The notes beneath the pieces are model-generated. The model did not search any database. It saw nothing but the letters and a program-made list of their open reading frames with translations, and was not told the DNA's origin. A stretch of DNA of 64,000 nucleotides from Rhodeus uyekii. Lineage: Eukaryota > Chordata > Actinopteri > Cypriniformes > Acheilognathidae. The position numbers and the translations under genes are program-made. Below are positions 52,894-64,000 of the stretch, one piece after another. Where the stretch lies: NCBI GenBank assembly GCA_037043235.1, contig JAWRVZ010000179.1, positions 496,001 to 560,000 on the forward strand. Direction: 5' to 3'. Each line of letters starts with the position of its first letter. Position 1 is the stretch's first letter.

Positions 52894-54690
52894 TGACAGC
52901 GCTCATTTTTCACTGTGAATAAGAACAGTGTTGTTTATTTGATATTAATAGTATACTATTATATAATAAAGAGAAAGACTTAAACTAATTAAATCAATTT
53001 GTGAAAATCAGTTTGTGCTTGCAAAGATAACATGGCTATAAAAGTTTATTTTTTTATGTTTATTAATTTTGCTTCCACATTGCTTGAAAGGTAAGATATA
53101 TTATATAAATGACTTTTTATTATAGAAATTCATTATAGCATATAAAACCTCCTGTTGCAAAACAAAACAAAACATGAATGCAGATATCTCTCGCCATATA
53201 TATATATATATACATACATCTGTCACACAATCTATCACGCTCACTGGAGCCTCATCTCTAGTGTGCATAAGCTGAACATCTCTGAACTAAACTAACCCTC
53301 AAACTGAACCTGATTCGGAGTAGGTTGTGTTCAGAGAAAAGGTCTCTTAAAATTACCTCCATTTTTGGAAGTGAAAGTTGAGTTATCCACTTACTTATCC
53401 TTAAACATACCTTGGTGTGTCACATAACCTGTTTTCTAGAAAAGCCCCCAGACCTCACTAAATTCATTAACATCTGACATTTCCTAAAAAAGCAACTACA
53501 GAAGAACCAGTTGTAATGACATGAGGATAAAGCGATAATAGATGAAGGAAAGAAACTCCCACTTGCTCATTACAAGCTATTGATCATGATCACCCATGTC
53601 TGAAATAATTACAAGCACATTCGGCATCCTTCTGTCTTTACATACTGATGTGTTTTAATGGAAACTAAATTAATAACTGTAAGAGGAAAAAAATAATACT
53701 GTTAGCCAGACCATGAAATTATATTTTCTTCAGAAAAGCTTGTTAAAGAGTAAAAATGAAGGCAACCTTGGGCATTTGGGCACTCTGAGTTGACGTATGA
53801 AGAAGTAATTTGCCAAAGATTTTGGAAGTCACACATTTCTTGTATCAAAAGCTGTATCAATTCCAGGCTACATTTTGCCTAGAACAGAACTACCCAGCAG
53901 CACACAGTAAATGATTCTCAAGGTGACATCTGCAAAAAAAAGAACAAAGTATTGCATTCCGATAGCAATTTTTTTTTCCGATTAATATTTTTGAAAAATC
54001 CGTGATGCACTGAGGCCGCAAAACTTGAACCACTAAGTGCCAAGGTATTACTGTATTATACTCAGTAATTTAGGTCAGGGGGTCCACAAAGAGAGAAAAT
54101 TTAAAAGGGTTAAATTTAAAATTATTTTGGTAAAAGTTAGAACTATCATAGTTCACGTTTTTCCACATTCACTGAACTGAACATTCTTACGTTTTAATTA
54201 TGTTTTCTAAAGACTGACATTAAGACATTAATCCCAATTATTTCTACAAGTGTTTAACAATATGAAATAAACACTTTTTGTAAATAAAATTGTATTACAA
54301 AAAATGTATGTAAACTAATTAAACAAAAATAAATAATATCAGAATTTTGTGCAGGCTAACAGACTTCCATCTAAACTGACTAATAAAATCAAAGAGCTCT
54401 GTTCATAAGTATTACTTCAGGGGTGTGCACACTTACGCTATTAAGTTATTCCAAGTTTTCATTGTTACTCTTTTCAGTGCATTTGCATATTCTATCATTT
54501 TTTAGATCAAAGATGCAAAAGATCATAAAGTAGATCTGCTTGCTAATCAGCCTCTGTCAACGTTATTTACCGTAACTGACAAAAGTTCAAAGAAAAGATT
54601 GCCAATGCTTTGAACAAATGAATTATATTTTGTAAATATAAACACATTTTGTTGACTACAAAACAGCCTAAAACGTTGGGACAGAGGTAA
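52601..54690. other. Non-coding stretch, no gene recognised
   Basis: Contains a GT microsatellite at 52848-52891 and a TA run at 53194-53212. 53440-53660 has single-copy texture. No exon or named transposon. Confidence 0.5.
52848..52891. repeat. (GT)n microsatellite
   Basis: About 21 GT units with one T interruption at the end. Confidence 0.95.
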
Positions 54691-54733
54691 CTCTGTCCCA
54701 TCAGAGATCAGAGATCATTCCTCCATACAGAAT

Positions 54734-55018
54734 CTATCCATATCCTTCAAATTCCCAAGATCGTGTTGACACTCTTCTCTTCAAGTTTTCTATAGGGTTC
54801 AAGTTAGGGGTCTGGTTTTGAAGAAAATCCAAACAAGTCCCATTATAAGATTTCGAGCAAAAGCCACCAGGCTTTTGATTTTCTATCTGTTGGTTTTTGA
54901 TAGAATCCATGAGGATCTGAACAAGAAGTCCAGGACCTGAACAAAGAACTCTTTGGAGAGCAAAGGATTTTTCTTCAAACCCTCCGAAACAACCTGTGAC
55001 TTGCTGGTTCTGCCACAA
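54734..55018 (-). pseudogene. Possible Tc1-like transposase, C-terminal remnant
   Basis: A 94-codon minus frame contains LDFLQNQTPNLNPIENLKRR, which resembles the region around the third catalytic acidic residue of Tc1 transposases (a PDLNPIENxW motif; the Glu is kept here, the Trp is not). Upstream, the peptide shows no clear second Asp block. No inverted repeats found. The short motif carries the assignment, so it is tentative. Confidence 0.5.
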
Positions 55019-55030
55019 AGACGTTCTGGC

Positions 55031-58000
55031 TTTTCACAATTTCCCAGCTGTGAACATTGGAGAGCTGATAGCCACTCAGACTATCCTCCTAGTCATACAT
55101 TAAGAATATTTAGACATGCTAATATTTTCTTATAGACACGTTCTATTTTGTAAAGCTCAACAATCCTTTGCAGCACAACGGAACTCTATTCGTTGGTTTA
55201 ACCTAACATTTACATAACCCGAAATCCTTGACCAAAAAAACTACATTGCCAAAGTTCATTTCAGTTCGCAAGCATCCTATGTGCCAAACACCAACATTCC
55301 CATCACCTGCAAAGATATCACTCAGCAGCTCTAGAGCACCTTTTCTTTTCAGATGGCAATTTGTGACCAACACCTGTAAATGTAAAACAATTACTGTCTG
55401 AATAGGGCAAGTGTCTAAATAATCTCAGGGTTGTTTTTTCTCCTTTCAGTTTTTCTAAAAATCATATACGTGCACCTGGACTAATCCCCACCTGCTCTGT
55501 ACTGCATGAATAAGCATGTGTTGGAACCCAACCAAGAGCACATGCACCGTTTCAAACTGCAATACCATTCTCCAGAGATGTCTGGATGGCCCATTTCTAC
55601 CTCAAAGTTAGCCAAGGGGAGTGCACTAGCAGCTGGTAATTACTGTGCATATGGCTCACCCCCTTAATTAGCACCGACACTCTAAGTTTCTAATGAGTTT
55701 CGATTTAATTTCATTCTGTTTAAGAGACAACTTAAAAAAGAAACGAAAAGAAAAAAACAGCAGCACACAGTAGACCTAGCGCGGATGCTTTCAGAGATAT
55801 TGTATGTGATGTTGTGACAAATAAAATCCTGTTTTGGCAGGCTGATGCAAGGCACAAGCAACCTTTTCTTTTATATCACTGATATAATTTTATCACCTGG
55901 TTCCTGCATATACTGTAGCATGGCAATATGGACCCTAAAAAATGTTGAAGTAAGAAATGGTATTATTTGAATCGGCGTGTACAATTTTTATTCTTTAAAT
56001 ATCATACTGTCTGTAATGTTTTTAAAGTAGTTAGTCTATGTTTTATGTACTTTGATTTTCTATTTTTGTCGTTATTTTTGTTTTGTTGAAAACAAAAGAT
56101 GGAAATAGACAGATTTTCTCATAAATAATTCTCATAAAATTTAGCCTGTTATTTTGATCAATTGGCTGGCTGACTGATTTATTGCATCACTATTCACACA
56201 ATATTTGAAAAACTCATATTCTAAAAAGGAATGTAACAATATAAAATGTTACCGACATATGAAAAAGCTATATTTGCATTAATAAATGTCTTATTCAGTT
56301 ACACAGACAATAATTACATTTCTAATAAACTCACCAACCATGTTTTTTTCTTTTCTTGTATGCATTATAAGGCATTTCGCCTTTGGATATTCTCTCAAAC
56401 ACTTGATAGACACTATCTCTCAAGCAATTAGATCTCAAATCTCTTTTCAGCATGAGTGCGATATTACAACTATGCCGCATGTGAGAGGTAAAGACAATTA
56501 TCGGCCTCCTCTGGGAAAGAAAGAGAAAGTAATAGAGCCATTAATACAAGAAAGAAAACTGCTGTGTGTTGATATGTTTCATATTTTGCAAGATTACACT
56601 GTATTATGTCTCTTAAAGGTTATTATAAGTAATTGTATCACATACTGAATGTGTTACTTACAACTTAAAATTGTATGCACTTCTGTTAACTATTACATAA
56701 AAATGTCTTATTTTGTGATTATTTACAAACACATTTTTGACATCAAAGGTCAAGTTTGTGGATTGAAGGTGTCACGACAAATTTCTTTTACTATGTGAGG
56801 TTTACCTTTGGGTAATATTAAAACATCTTAATTGCTGACCTTCTGTCTAAAATTATCAGTTTTTAAGGATTGGCTCCTTCAAAGTGTTTTGAAAACATAA
56901 TCCATATAAAACTGCCATTTACAGAAAAATAATTTAGTAATCACCTATTTTTATGATATAAGTTGGGATTTATTTATTTTGTCGGATGTTGCAAGAATAA
57001 ACAATAAGATGCTTATGAATTTTACAAATGCACATAGAAAACATTTTATTCGATAAGAAAACGTGCATAAACTATGATGGAAACACATTTACAGAATTCT
57101 TTGATAAGTAATTGGACTTCAACAATGGGACTGCATAACTGGACTAACCAGCGGACTGATCTCGTTGCACAGCATCTGAAAAGCTGTTTTTCCTGTATCA
57201 AGAAGTGATGGTTTTGTTCTCTTCGAAATATTCACAAATATGTATGCGATATTCAGATTTTGCACGTAAGTTAAATTCGCAACTTTGGAGGGAAACACAG
57301 CTGATGTCACGATCAAAATAACCATCCACTTGTTCCTGACACTCATATAAATCTGAAATATCTACAGAAATGAGCAAATTATGTTTAAACAGTGTCAAAA
57401 AGGACATTCCTTATGCTTCCACTGACTCTTCCATTCGTCCTATTGTCAGTAGACTCAAGCGTGTGGGATACGTCAGAAAATATCAAGAAATATATGCTTT
57501 TTTTCCTCAAATAGATTACTGTCACTCAAGTTTCAAGGTTTTATGGCTTAATCCCAACTATCCTTACACATTAATACTTAACGTTTACCCTTTTCTACAA
57601 CATGAAATGTATGTAATAATCTTAAAATAGCTTCTATGTGCACATGTTTCTATTTATACAGTAACGGTAATGGTAAAGTGCTCACGGATTCTGTCTGTCT
57701 GAACAACTAAGCAAATTAAGTGATCAATAAAATGAAGGCACTATGAAGTGAATTCATTAGGAAAAAAAGTGTGACAGAATGTCCCTTAAGTCTTTAGCCT
57801 GTGTCTAATTTAAGTTGTTTTTTTCTCCTTCTGGACTACATTGTAAACCCTAACATTCAAAATAGTTAATTGGTTTGAGTAAAGCCAAATCAAATCAAAT
57901 AAATTAGTTCAATCTAATGAACTTTTATGAGTATTTATAACTATCTTTTTCTTTTGCGTTTACAAAACGGACACATTGGAAGTAATCTGAATTGTATGAT

Positions 58001-58711
58001 TGTTTTGAGTTTTATGAAATTGTTTCTTTTAATTTAGAATAACTTAAATTTAATTGAAACTGGGCTGGGCAATGTTTTTTTGCAATGTTAATGTTAAAAG
58101 GGAGATTTAGTAGTGTTTAATGTGTTTCCACTATACACAAAAAAAAACCATGAAGTTAATAATAAATGGTCATTTTATGAATTAGTTTAGCTTAGCGAGT
58201 ATACAACAAAAATCGGCTTTCTTAAACGTTGAATTTCTTAACTTTTTGACTGTTGCCCACTTATTCAAGGTTACAGTTCATTAGAACAGTAATCTGAAGC
58301 TAAGCATACGCACAAGCTTAGAGAGCATTTTATATATTGTGTTGACTGTGAGGAGGAGCTCTGATAGTTTGTTTGTGATTGACTATAACTTGTTGGCTGT
58401 AAAAATCACATCATCATACACTTCTATAAACCTGTGGCAAACAGGTTTATGATATTCAACAGACATGACAGTAAAACAGACACCCATAAAAACAACACTT
58501 CAGTCTGTGCTGTCCGTGCAAGTCTTTGGGTCTTGTGCAACCCAAATTGTCTTACCGCAACTTCACATTCATAAATACATTTTAGACACTGTGGGGTTGG
58601 GATATGTGTGTGAAATGTAAATCTTTAATACAACAAAAGTTTAGTATAATAATAGTACTTGTCATATTTCATTGATATACCCATACTGATCCAAATGCAA
58701 ATCCCTATGCT
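55031..58711. other. Non-coding stretch, no gene recognised
   Basis: The longest frame is 120 codons at 56286-56648 with no recognised domain; a pyrimidine tract and AG at about 56440-56450 and a GTAAAG at 56488 give a splice-like look to a very short segment, not enough for an exon call. 57840-58070 may be an old MITE. Confidence 0.45.
55480..55735. other. Candidate conserved non-coding island
   Basis: The most striking island of this type: repeat-free, balanced composition, with GGTAATTACTGTGCATATGG, CCCTTAATTAGCACC and TTTCGATTTAATTTCATTC. Such clustered TAATTA and octamer-like words are frequent in enhancers of developmental genes. Not tested. Confidence 0.4.
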
Positions 58712-58716
58712 TATCC

Positions 58717-59145
58717 TGTCACGGTTCTGTCAGCTTCAGTCTCTGTTTCAAGTGTTATTAGTGTTCTAGTGGACAGAACCGTGGCACTGCTCTCTCTCCT
58801 GTGTGTGTGTGTGTCTCATTAGTGTCTGCCCCGCCTCCTTGTTTCCCTTAATCATCCCAGCTGTGTCTCATCACTACCTTCCCTCATGTTCCCTATATAT
58901 AGCCCTTGTGTTTGCAGTCTGGTGTGGTCTCGTTGTCAACCCATGTGTTTTCCTAGATGTGCTTTGTTCCCTGTTCCAGATCTGTGGTCCCTACCGTGTC
59001 TCCCGGTTTGTTTATAGTCTTGTGTTATTATCTGGTTTATGTTATGTTTTCCCCCTCGTGGGCATTTCTTTTGTATTATGTTCTTTTGTTAATAAATAAT
59101 CTAATTTCCCTTGCACTTGAGTCCTCCCCATATCAGTTCGTGACA
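58717..59145 (+). mobile_element. Solo LTR, 429 bp
   Basis: Starts TGTCACGGTTCTGTC and ends CAGTTCGTGACA; TATCC flanks at 58712-58716 and 59146-59150. A TATATATAG box lies near 58894 and TTAATAAATAATC (poly(A) signal AATAAA) near 59090. The CTCATTAGTGTC, GCCTCCTTGTTTCC and CATCACTACC blocks differ from the 16757 group, so this is another LTR family. The frames inside are not genes. Confidence 0.9.
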
Positions 59146-59735
59146 TATCCTTACCGTTTCTATGGTCACCTCCTCAGGTGAGTTTGACCACTATTTGCCG
59201 GTGTCAGATGAATATATGTTGCTTGAAATCTAACTTTGGCCGTCACTGTTTAAACCCAAAGCTTTTGTTCTGACTTTGAATAATTTTACAACAGGGTTAG
59301 ACCTTGAACAAATTAATTATAAAAATACAGTCTCAAAAACTGAAATAATTGAAAGAACCAAGCTCTAAACCAAGCTGTTTGTTAGTTCAATGAATAAAAT
59401 ACGACTGCAAAGTCAAGAAGTGCAACTGTTCTCAACATTGATATCAATTTAAAAAAAATCTTGAGCAGCAAATCAGCATATTAGAATGATTACTGAAGGA
59501 TGATGTGACACTGATGACTGGAGTTTAAAAGAAACAAAAAACAGTTATTTTGCACAGTAAAATATTTCACATTATTACTGTTTTACAAGTTATTTTTGAG
59601 CAAATAAATGCAGCCTGGACGAGCATAAGAGAAATAGGTCACGCTTTACAATAAGGTTACATTATTCATCGTGTTAACAAATCTTTTAAGCTTCTGAACA
59701 GTATTGTACTATATAATATTATTTGAAACAAAATA
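59146..59735. other. Non-coding stretch with one MITE-like end
   Basis: GGTCACGCTTTACAATAAGG at 59637-59656 is the typical end of a common fish DNA transposon; no partner end was found nearby. The rest is unremarkable. Confidence 0.45.
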
Positions 59736-59739
59736 AGTT

Positions 59740-60270
59740 AACACTTTAGATTTCGACTCGATAAGTATTGCGTAAGTACACAGAATTTAACTGTGTAACT
59801 TTCAGTAATTACAGTCTACCTATAAAACATGTAGGTATAAGGGGAACAATACATGAAGTTTGGAGAATAAAGGGATATCAACCAGGAAAATTACTAATAA
59901 TTAATACTGTATTTTAAACTAAGTGCTAACAGCTATAATAATAAGTGGTATGTGTGACAATGCACTTTCAAAAGATAAGTAGTCTACTTTGAAAATATAA
60001 AATCATAGCAGAAACTCATGAACTCATTTCCTTAAATTACAAATTTAGTTTAGTTTAGGCTATGCATACCACATTATATTAGAATATAAATTGTTTGTAA
60101 TTTTCCTACTTGTTACCCGTTTATTTACCAAATTTTTTACATGTTGTTCCATTATGCCTACAGATACACGTACGTACTTTATAGTTACACTATAATTACT
60201 GAAAGTTACACTGTAAATTTGGTGTCCTTATGCAGTACTTTCCAGGGTGTAATCTAAAGCATTACCCAGA
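59740..60270. mobile_element. MITE with long imperfect terminal inverted repeats
   Basis: The left arm has GTTAACACTTTAGATTTCG, GTATTGCGTAAGTACAC and GTAACTTTCAGTAATTACAG. The right arm has the inverse blocks CTGAAAGTTACACTG near 60195, CTTATGCAGTACTTTCC near 60225 and TAATCTAAAGCATTACC near 60250-60266. The arms are around 95 bp. The AT-rich interior is non-coding. Confidence 0.7.
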
Positions 60271-61882
60271 ATTACTATGTGACTCTAAAATAAGTCTTAT
60301 TTAAGAGTAGCAAAACTGGTGGGGTTTATTTTTTGAAGGTTGAGCAGCTTTACACACAATTCAGTGAATGATCAGTGTATAAGAGCAAAGTATGATTATT
60401 ATAACATCGAGACAGCAGTCCTGTGGTCACACATAGACATATAAGCGAGACACGTAAACTCTAACACACACAGAAGTCTCTACAGAAGTCTACACTTACA
60501 AAACTTAAAATAATATGATTAAACTAGACTGAACTCTTTTTGAGATAAAACAAAATGGACTGCTTCCTAATATATGTGAGGTTTTTCAAGCTCATTGTGA
60601 GAATAGGTGGATAAAATGATGTCCATTACAAAATCAGAACTTTTAATCTCCAATTCGTTGTGATGTTTGGGCTTTTCTCTAAAATGACCATCCAATTTCA
60701 TTTCCATTTCACACCTTCAAACTTCAACTTAGACCTCATAATGCCCTCATACATATATATATATTAGTTGACAGTTTTTTTCCTCTCCCATTTTCTTTGC
60801 TAGAACATTCCAGAAAAAATGACAAACTAGATGATCCAACAATAGCTAATGGCAGCCCTGTGGCCTAGACATATGGTTGATGTACGACTTTTGACCCCTT
60901 TTTCATAGCTTTAAAAGTTTCTTAATCAAATCTGTCCCATTAAATGCATTTCATGTTATTAAATTCAGTGCAGGAAAACAACATGTTCTAATACCATCAT
61001 TGATTGTGAGTTTACTCTTGGTTGCTTATTGCCTGTGCATGAGTGATGGCTGCAGAATTCCTTCCATGTGAAGGTTAAACTATATATAGTTCAATTATTG
61101 TGATGTAGCCGACAAAGATGCCTGTTTCATGCTAAAAACTTTAATGCAACTTACCTGTATTGATGCATCAGGAGTGGAGGAAGCATAGAAAAAAAGAGAG
61201 AGAAAAAAACTGTTAGAATAACTTCGGCATCATATAAAAATGAAGTTTTGAGAAGACACACTTGTTTGCCTTGAATCAGTGCATTGACATACACTGAAAG
61301 ATCTAGAAAATCAATCTGCTGCAAAAATACCCCACACAGTTATTCCTCTAATTTACATTCTTATCTTCACCGAAAACTCACAATAGGCATATCAAATAAA
61401 AGTTCAACACTGACTGTTAACGCATATACCAAACACTACATAAGATAAAAATGAGGATGCCTTGAAAACAGAAGGGGTGCTGTATTGATAAAGCTGAGCT
61501 GTCAGCATTGTTAAAGGTTAACATCACTTCTTGTAGTCAGCGAGTGTAATGGAGTGCTTTCACCACAGGTAGAGTGATTCACCGCTCTGCAAAAGACTAA
61601 AGACTCCATGCTGAGAGTGACAAATGCTGAATCCATGTACTTCTTAAACATCTTGTCACACCTGGAGTACAGTTCTTTTTCGTTCTTCGCTTAGAAGTTT
61701 GAAAAACCTTTGCAGCACTACACTGTTAGCTAACAACCACACTGCAGGGAAAGATATTCAAATGAATATGGAAATATGGTCTGCATGCTTTTCTCTCAAT
61801 AACAAAGTAAACACACAACATAAACAACAGCAGTTAGAAAACAGAAGTTAAGAAAGCAGTAAAGTCACCTTATGTCTATTTA
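60271..61882. other. Non-coding stretch, no gene recognised
   Basis: AT-rich, no gene or named repeat. Confidence 0.55.
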
Positions 61883-61890
61883 TATAGCAC

Positions 61891-62794
61891 TGATAGAGAC
61901 GATTCGGAAATCCATTGCCGCTTATATATATATTATTTTCTTTTTCTTATTCGTACATATATTCTTTGCTTTTTCTTATTTGAATGTTTTGTAAAGAGTG
62001 ATTTAAATAAAGTTAGGGATTTTTATTGGTTAAAGCCTTTCTTTACTTTTCTGTATTTTTCCATAGAGTAAGGATGAATATTGTCTGCATGTCTCACCAG
62101 ATAGAACATGTTATCAGAATGTTTTGAGAGTCTCTCTGTTGATAGTTGGAGCCTGAGCCGAGTTCAGCCTTGGAGAAGCTGTGTGTCTGTGTGTGCGTTA
62201 ATGTGATATGTATTTGGTGAGGTGATTAACTGGCACCATAAGGAGACGGAATGACTTTTTGTTCTTGACAAGCCACGTGGAAGGTCACTCAATCTGTCAT
62301 GTGATCAACGAAGAGATGCTTTAGACCAGTGGTCCTCAACTCCGGTACGCGGCCGGATGAAAAATGCTACCGGGCCACGGATCGAATTTGCGGACCGGTC
62401 CGTGAGCGGCTGCAAGCGGCTGTGGCGCTCTAGCTTTGGCGGTGAGGAGGTGTGTCTTCCACGTCAGAAGTTCAGCATAGTACCGCTGCCCCCCGTCAAC
62501 AATCGTGCATTGTTAAAACAAAAATTACTAGTTTTATTTATCTTTCTTTCTTTCTTAGCCAATCAGAATCATTTAACCGTCATTATTGACGTAGTTAGTA
62601 GCCTCTGTTAGAATATCATTGCTGTAACAATGTTATTGTATGTGGGGCGGCCTACGAACTCCTTGTGAGACTTGAAGCTTCTGCTGATGAAACTGCAAAC
62701 TAAACTTCACTAAAATGTCTTCTATTGACTGCACTTCTGACTCCTGATCTTCATTCAACATATCTGGTCCTCGGGTCTTAACTGTAAATTCCCC
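61891..62794 (+). mobile_element. Dispersed repeat family B, copy 2, with 8-bp target duplication
   Basis: From TGATAGAGACGATTCGGAAA to CTGTAAATTCCCC it matches 35527-36295. TATAGCAC lies exactly outside both ends (61883-61890 and 62795-62802). The ends are not inverted repeats of each other, and there is no ORF, poly(A) tail or tRNA head. An extra segment at 62331-62520 is absent from copy 1. Class unknown; the 8-bp duplication would suit a hAT-type or other 8-bp-cutting enzyme. Confidence 0.75.
62331..62520 (+). mobile_element. hAT-like fragment inside family B copy 2
   Basis: It starts CCAGTGGTCCTCAACTCCGG, resembling a hAT terminus, and continues with CCGGGCCACGGATCG and GGACCGGTCCG, GC-rich sequence unlike the host repeat. 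No opposite end and no clear duplication were found. Copy 1 has about 45 unrelated bases at this place. Confidence 0.5.
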
Positions 62795-62802
62795 TATAGC
62801 AC

Positions 62803-64000
62803 TTTATACAATGTATTGTTTCATAGTAAGCAGTTACAGTATTGAACTTTTGCACCGGAGGAACCTTTTCATATTTCCTAGAACTAATGGCAGAAGTACC
62901 CGCTTTTAAGTGTTCGCACCACAGGAACTGGGAACGATTTTAGTTCTATGAACGCCTTTTGGGGGAACTGAATGAACTCCTACTTCAAATTTACTCTAAA
63001 TTTGAAGGGACAATACTTTTTCATTTACCATTTAATTTCTTCGAATAATGGTTCTATCCAAGAATGTATTATACAGGACTGTTAAACAGATCGTAAACCA
63101 TTGAAGACAGAATGGAAGCACCGTGTGTTCAGGGTCTGGCATTCTCAGTAAAGTCAAATTAAATGTCTGCTGCACCTTCAAAATAAAAGTCACATCAATA
63201 CAATAAGCAGTTCCTTCGGGCCGAAACATTTTCCAAACAGGGAAAAGGCCCTGGGAAAACATTTAGCTCTCAGAGAACTGCCCTGGTTCCTATTTCCTAT
63301 ATCTAGGCCTACCAGGTGCGAAAGACCCTAGTATCCTGTTAAATTAGAATTAGAACTTAAATATAAAGCAGGTCTGCGCTGTGTTCATGTTTTTATTTGT
63401 GTCTGACTTTGTCAAACTGAATAGAAGCAATGAACCAGAGAACATTTCCAAATCAGAGAAGGCCGGAGCTGCACCAACATATTACATAACCACCACGGAT
63501 CAGCAGCCAGAGCAAACCAGAAATTTGTTTCTAGCCTCCAAAACTAACTTTTTTTGGCCTGATTTTGTTTGAAATACACTTTCACTTGCAGTATATCACT
63601 TGTAGATTTAGCTACATGCATTTTGGAACTGGTTAACAAAAGTCTGGGGAACAATAGTCTGATACTACTTGTGAAAATGCTATTATTAAGCATTTTCTCA
63701 TTTATGTTTACTAGAACTCAGTCGAATTAAGATCATTTGACTCATTTAAGATCGTTTGGGCATTTTGCATGGCCAATGTCACAAATTTGTTTACATTTGA
63801 TTTGTGATCTAGAAATAATGTAGCATCTTAAATATTTCTACTACATTTCACATTTGAGCTGCCAACTTTTTGCTCCTTACTGTACATGCATGGCTGCTAC
63901 ATTAAATAATAAAAATTAAATGAAGCACATACCATTTTGTACCTTTGCTGAAGAGCTTTAACACATCATGACATTGCCTTGAGGTAGAAGCCAGCATGCA
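62803..64000. other. Non-coding stretch, no gene recognised
   Basis: The frames at 63032-63262 and 63381-63572 have no motif. No repeat recognised. Confidence 0.55.

Noticed and set aside
56286..56648. 120-codon plus frame with a splice-like segment at 56440-56490
   Set aside because: The supposed exon would be under 40 bp, and the rest of the frame is AT-rich without motif.
58803..59181. Hydrophobic frames of 74-98 codons
   Set aside because: They lie in a T-rich solo LTR with a perfect target duplication; hydrophobicity follows from the T content.

Overview
The window reads as a stretch of nuclear DNA from a ray-finned fish, most likely a cypriniform (carp, minnow or loach type). The evidence is the repeat content: a DANA-like tRNA SINE, several copies of a tRNA-headed SINE with the tail usual in cyprinids, Tc1-family remnants of types common in zebrafish-like genomes, hAT and TTAA-flanked MITEs, a DIRS fragment, and many solo LTRs. 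The sequence is AT-rich with dinucleotide microsatellites. I found no convincing exon of a host protein-coding gene; nearly all open frames are short and accidental. The window is therefore intergenic or lies inside a very large intron.

The most notable object is a complete non-autonomous LTR retrotransposon at 16757-19604. It has two 467-bp LTRs in which I see no difference, a GATGC target-site duplication, a purine tract and a candidate self-priming site. Its single 546-codon ORF joins half of a Gag-type domain to a long proline/glutamate-rich region built from five in-frame tandem arrays. No polymerase region is present. Solo LTRs at 4054-4411, 10683-12292, 28053-28447 and 34029-34320 share its general LTR layout and a version of its presumed RNA 5' end. 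Solo LTRs at 10000-10259 and 58717-59145 belong to other families. Each of these six has a 5-bp target duplication that can be read directly.

Layout. 1-4 kb: old sequence with two foldback elements. 4-16 kb: solo LTRs, pogo-like and hAT insertions, SINEs. 16.7-19.6 kb: the young LTR element. 20-31 kb: MITEs, Tc1 and pogo-like remnants, SINEs, a triple repeat with a hairpin. 32-37.4 kb: solo LTR, MITEs, nested hAT elements, a repeat with a second copy at 61.9 kb. 37.4-44.4 kb: a repeat-poor block with several islands that look like candidate conserved non-coding sequence. 44.4-52.6 kb: SINE, a hAT MITE carrying a tRNA-Ser(AGA)-like sequence, a diverged local duplication, DIRS and Tc1 pseudogenes, a pogo-like right end. 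52.6-64 kb: mostly single-copy sequence with a Tc1 remnant, a solo LTR, a long-TIR MITE and the second 61.9-kb repeat copy.

Nested insertions give a relative order: a hAT element entered a solo LTR (11.0-12.2 kb), a solo LTR lies within a pogo-like element (28.0 kb), and one hAT MITE lies within another (36.9 kb). All family names come from pattern recognition without database searches.
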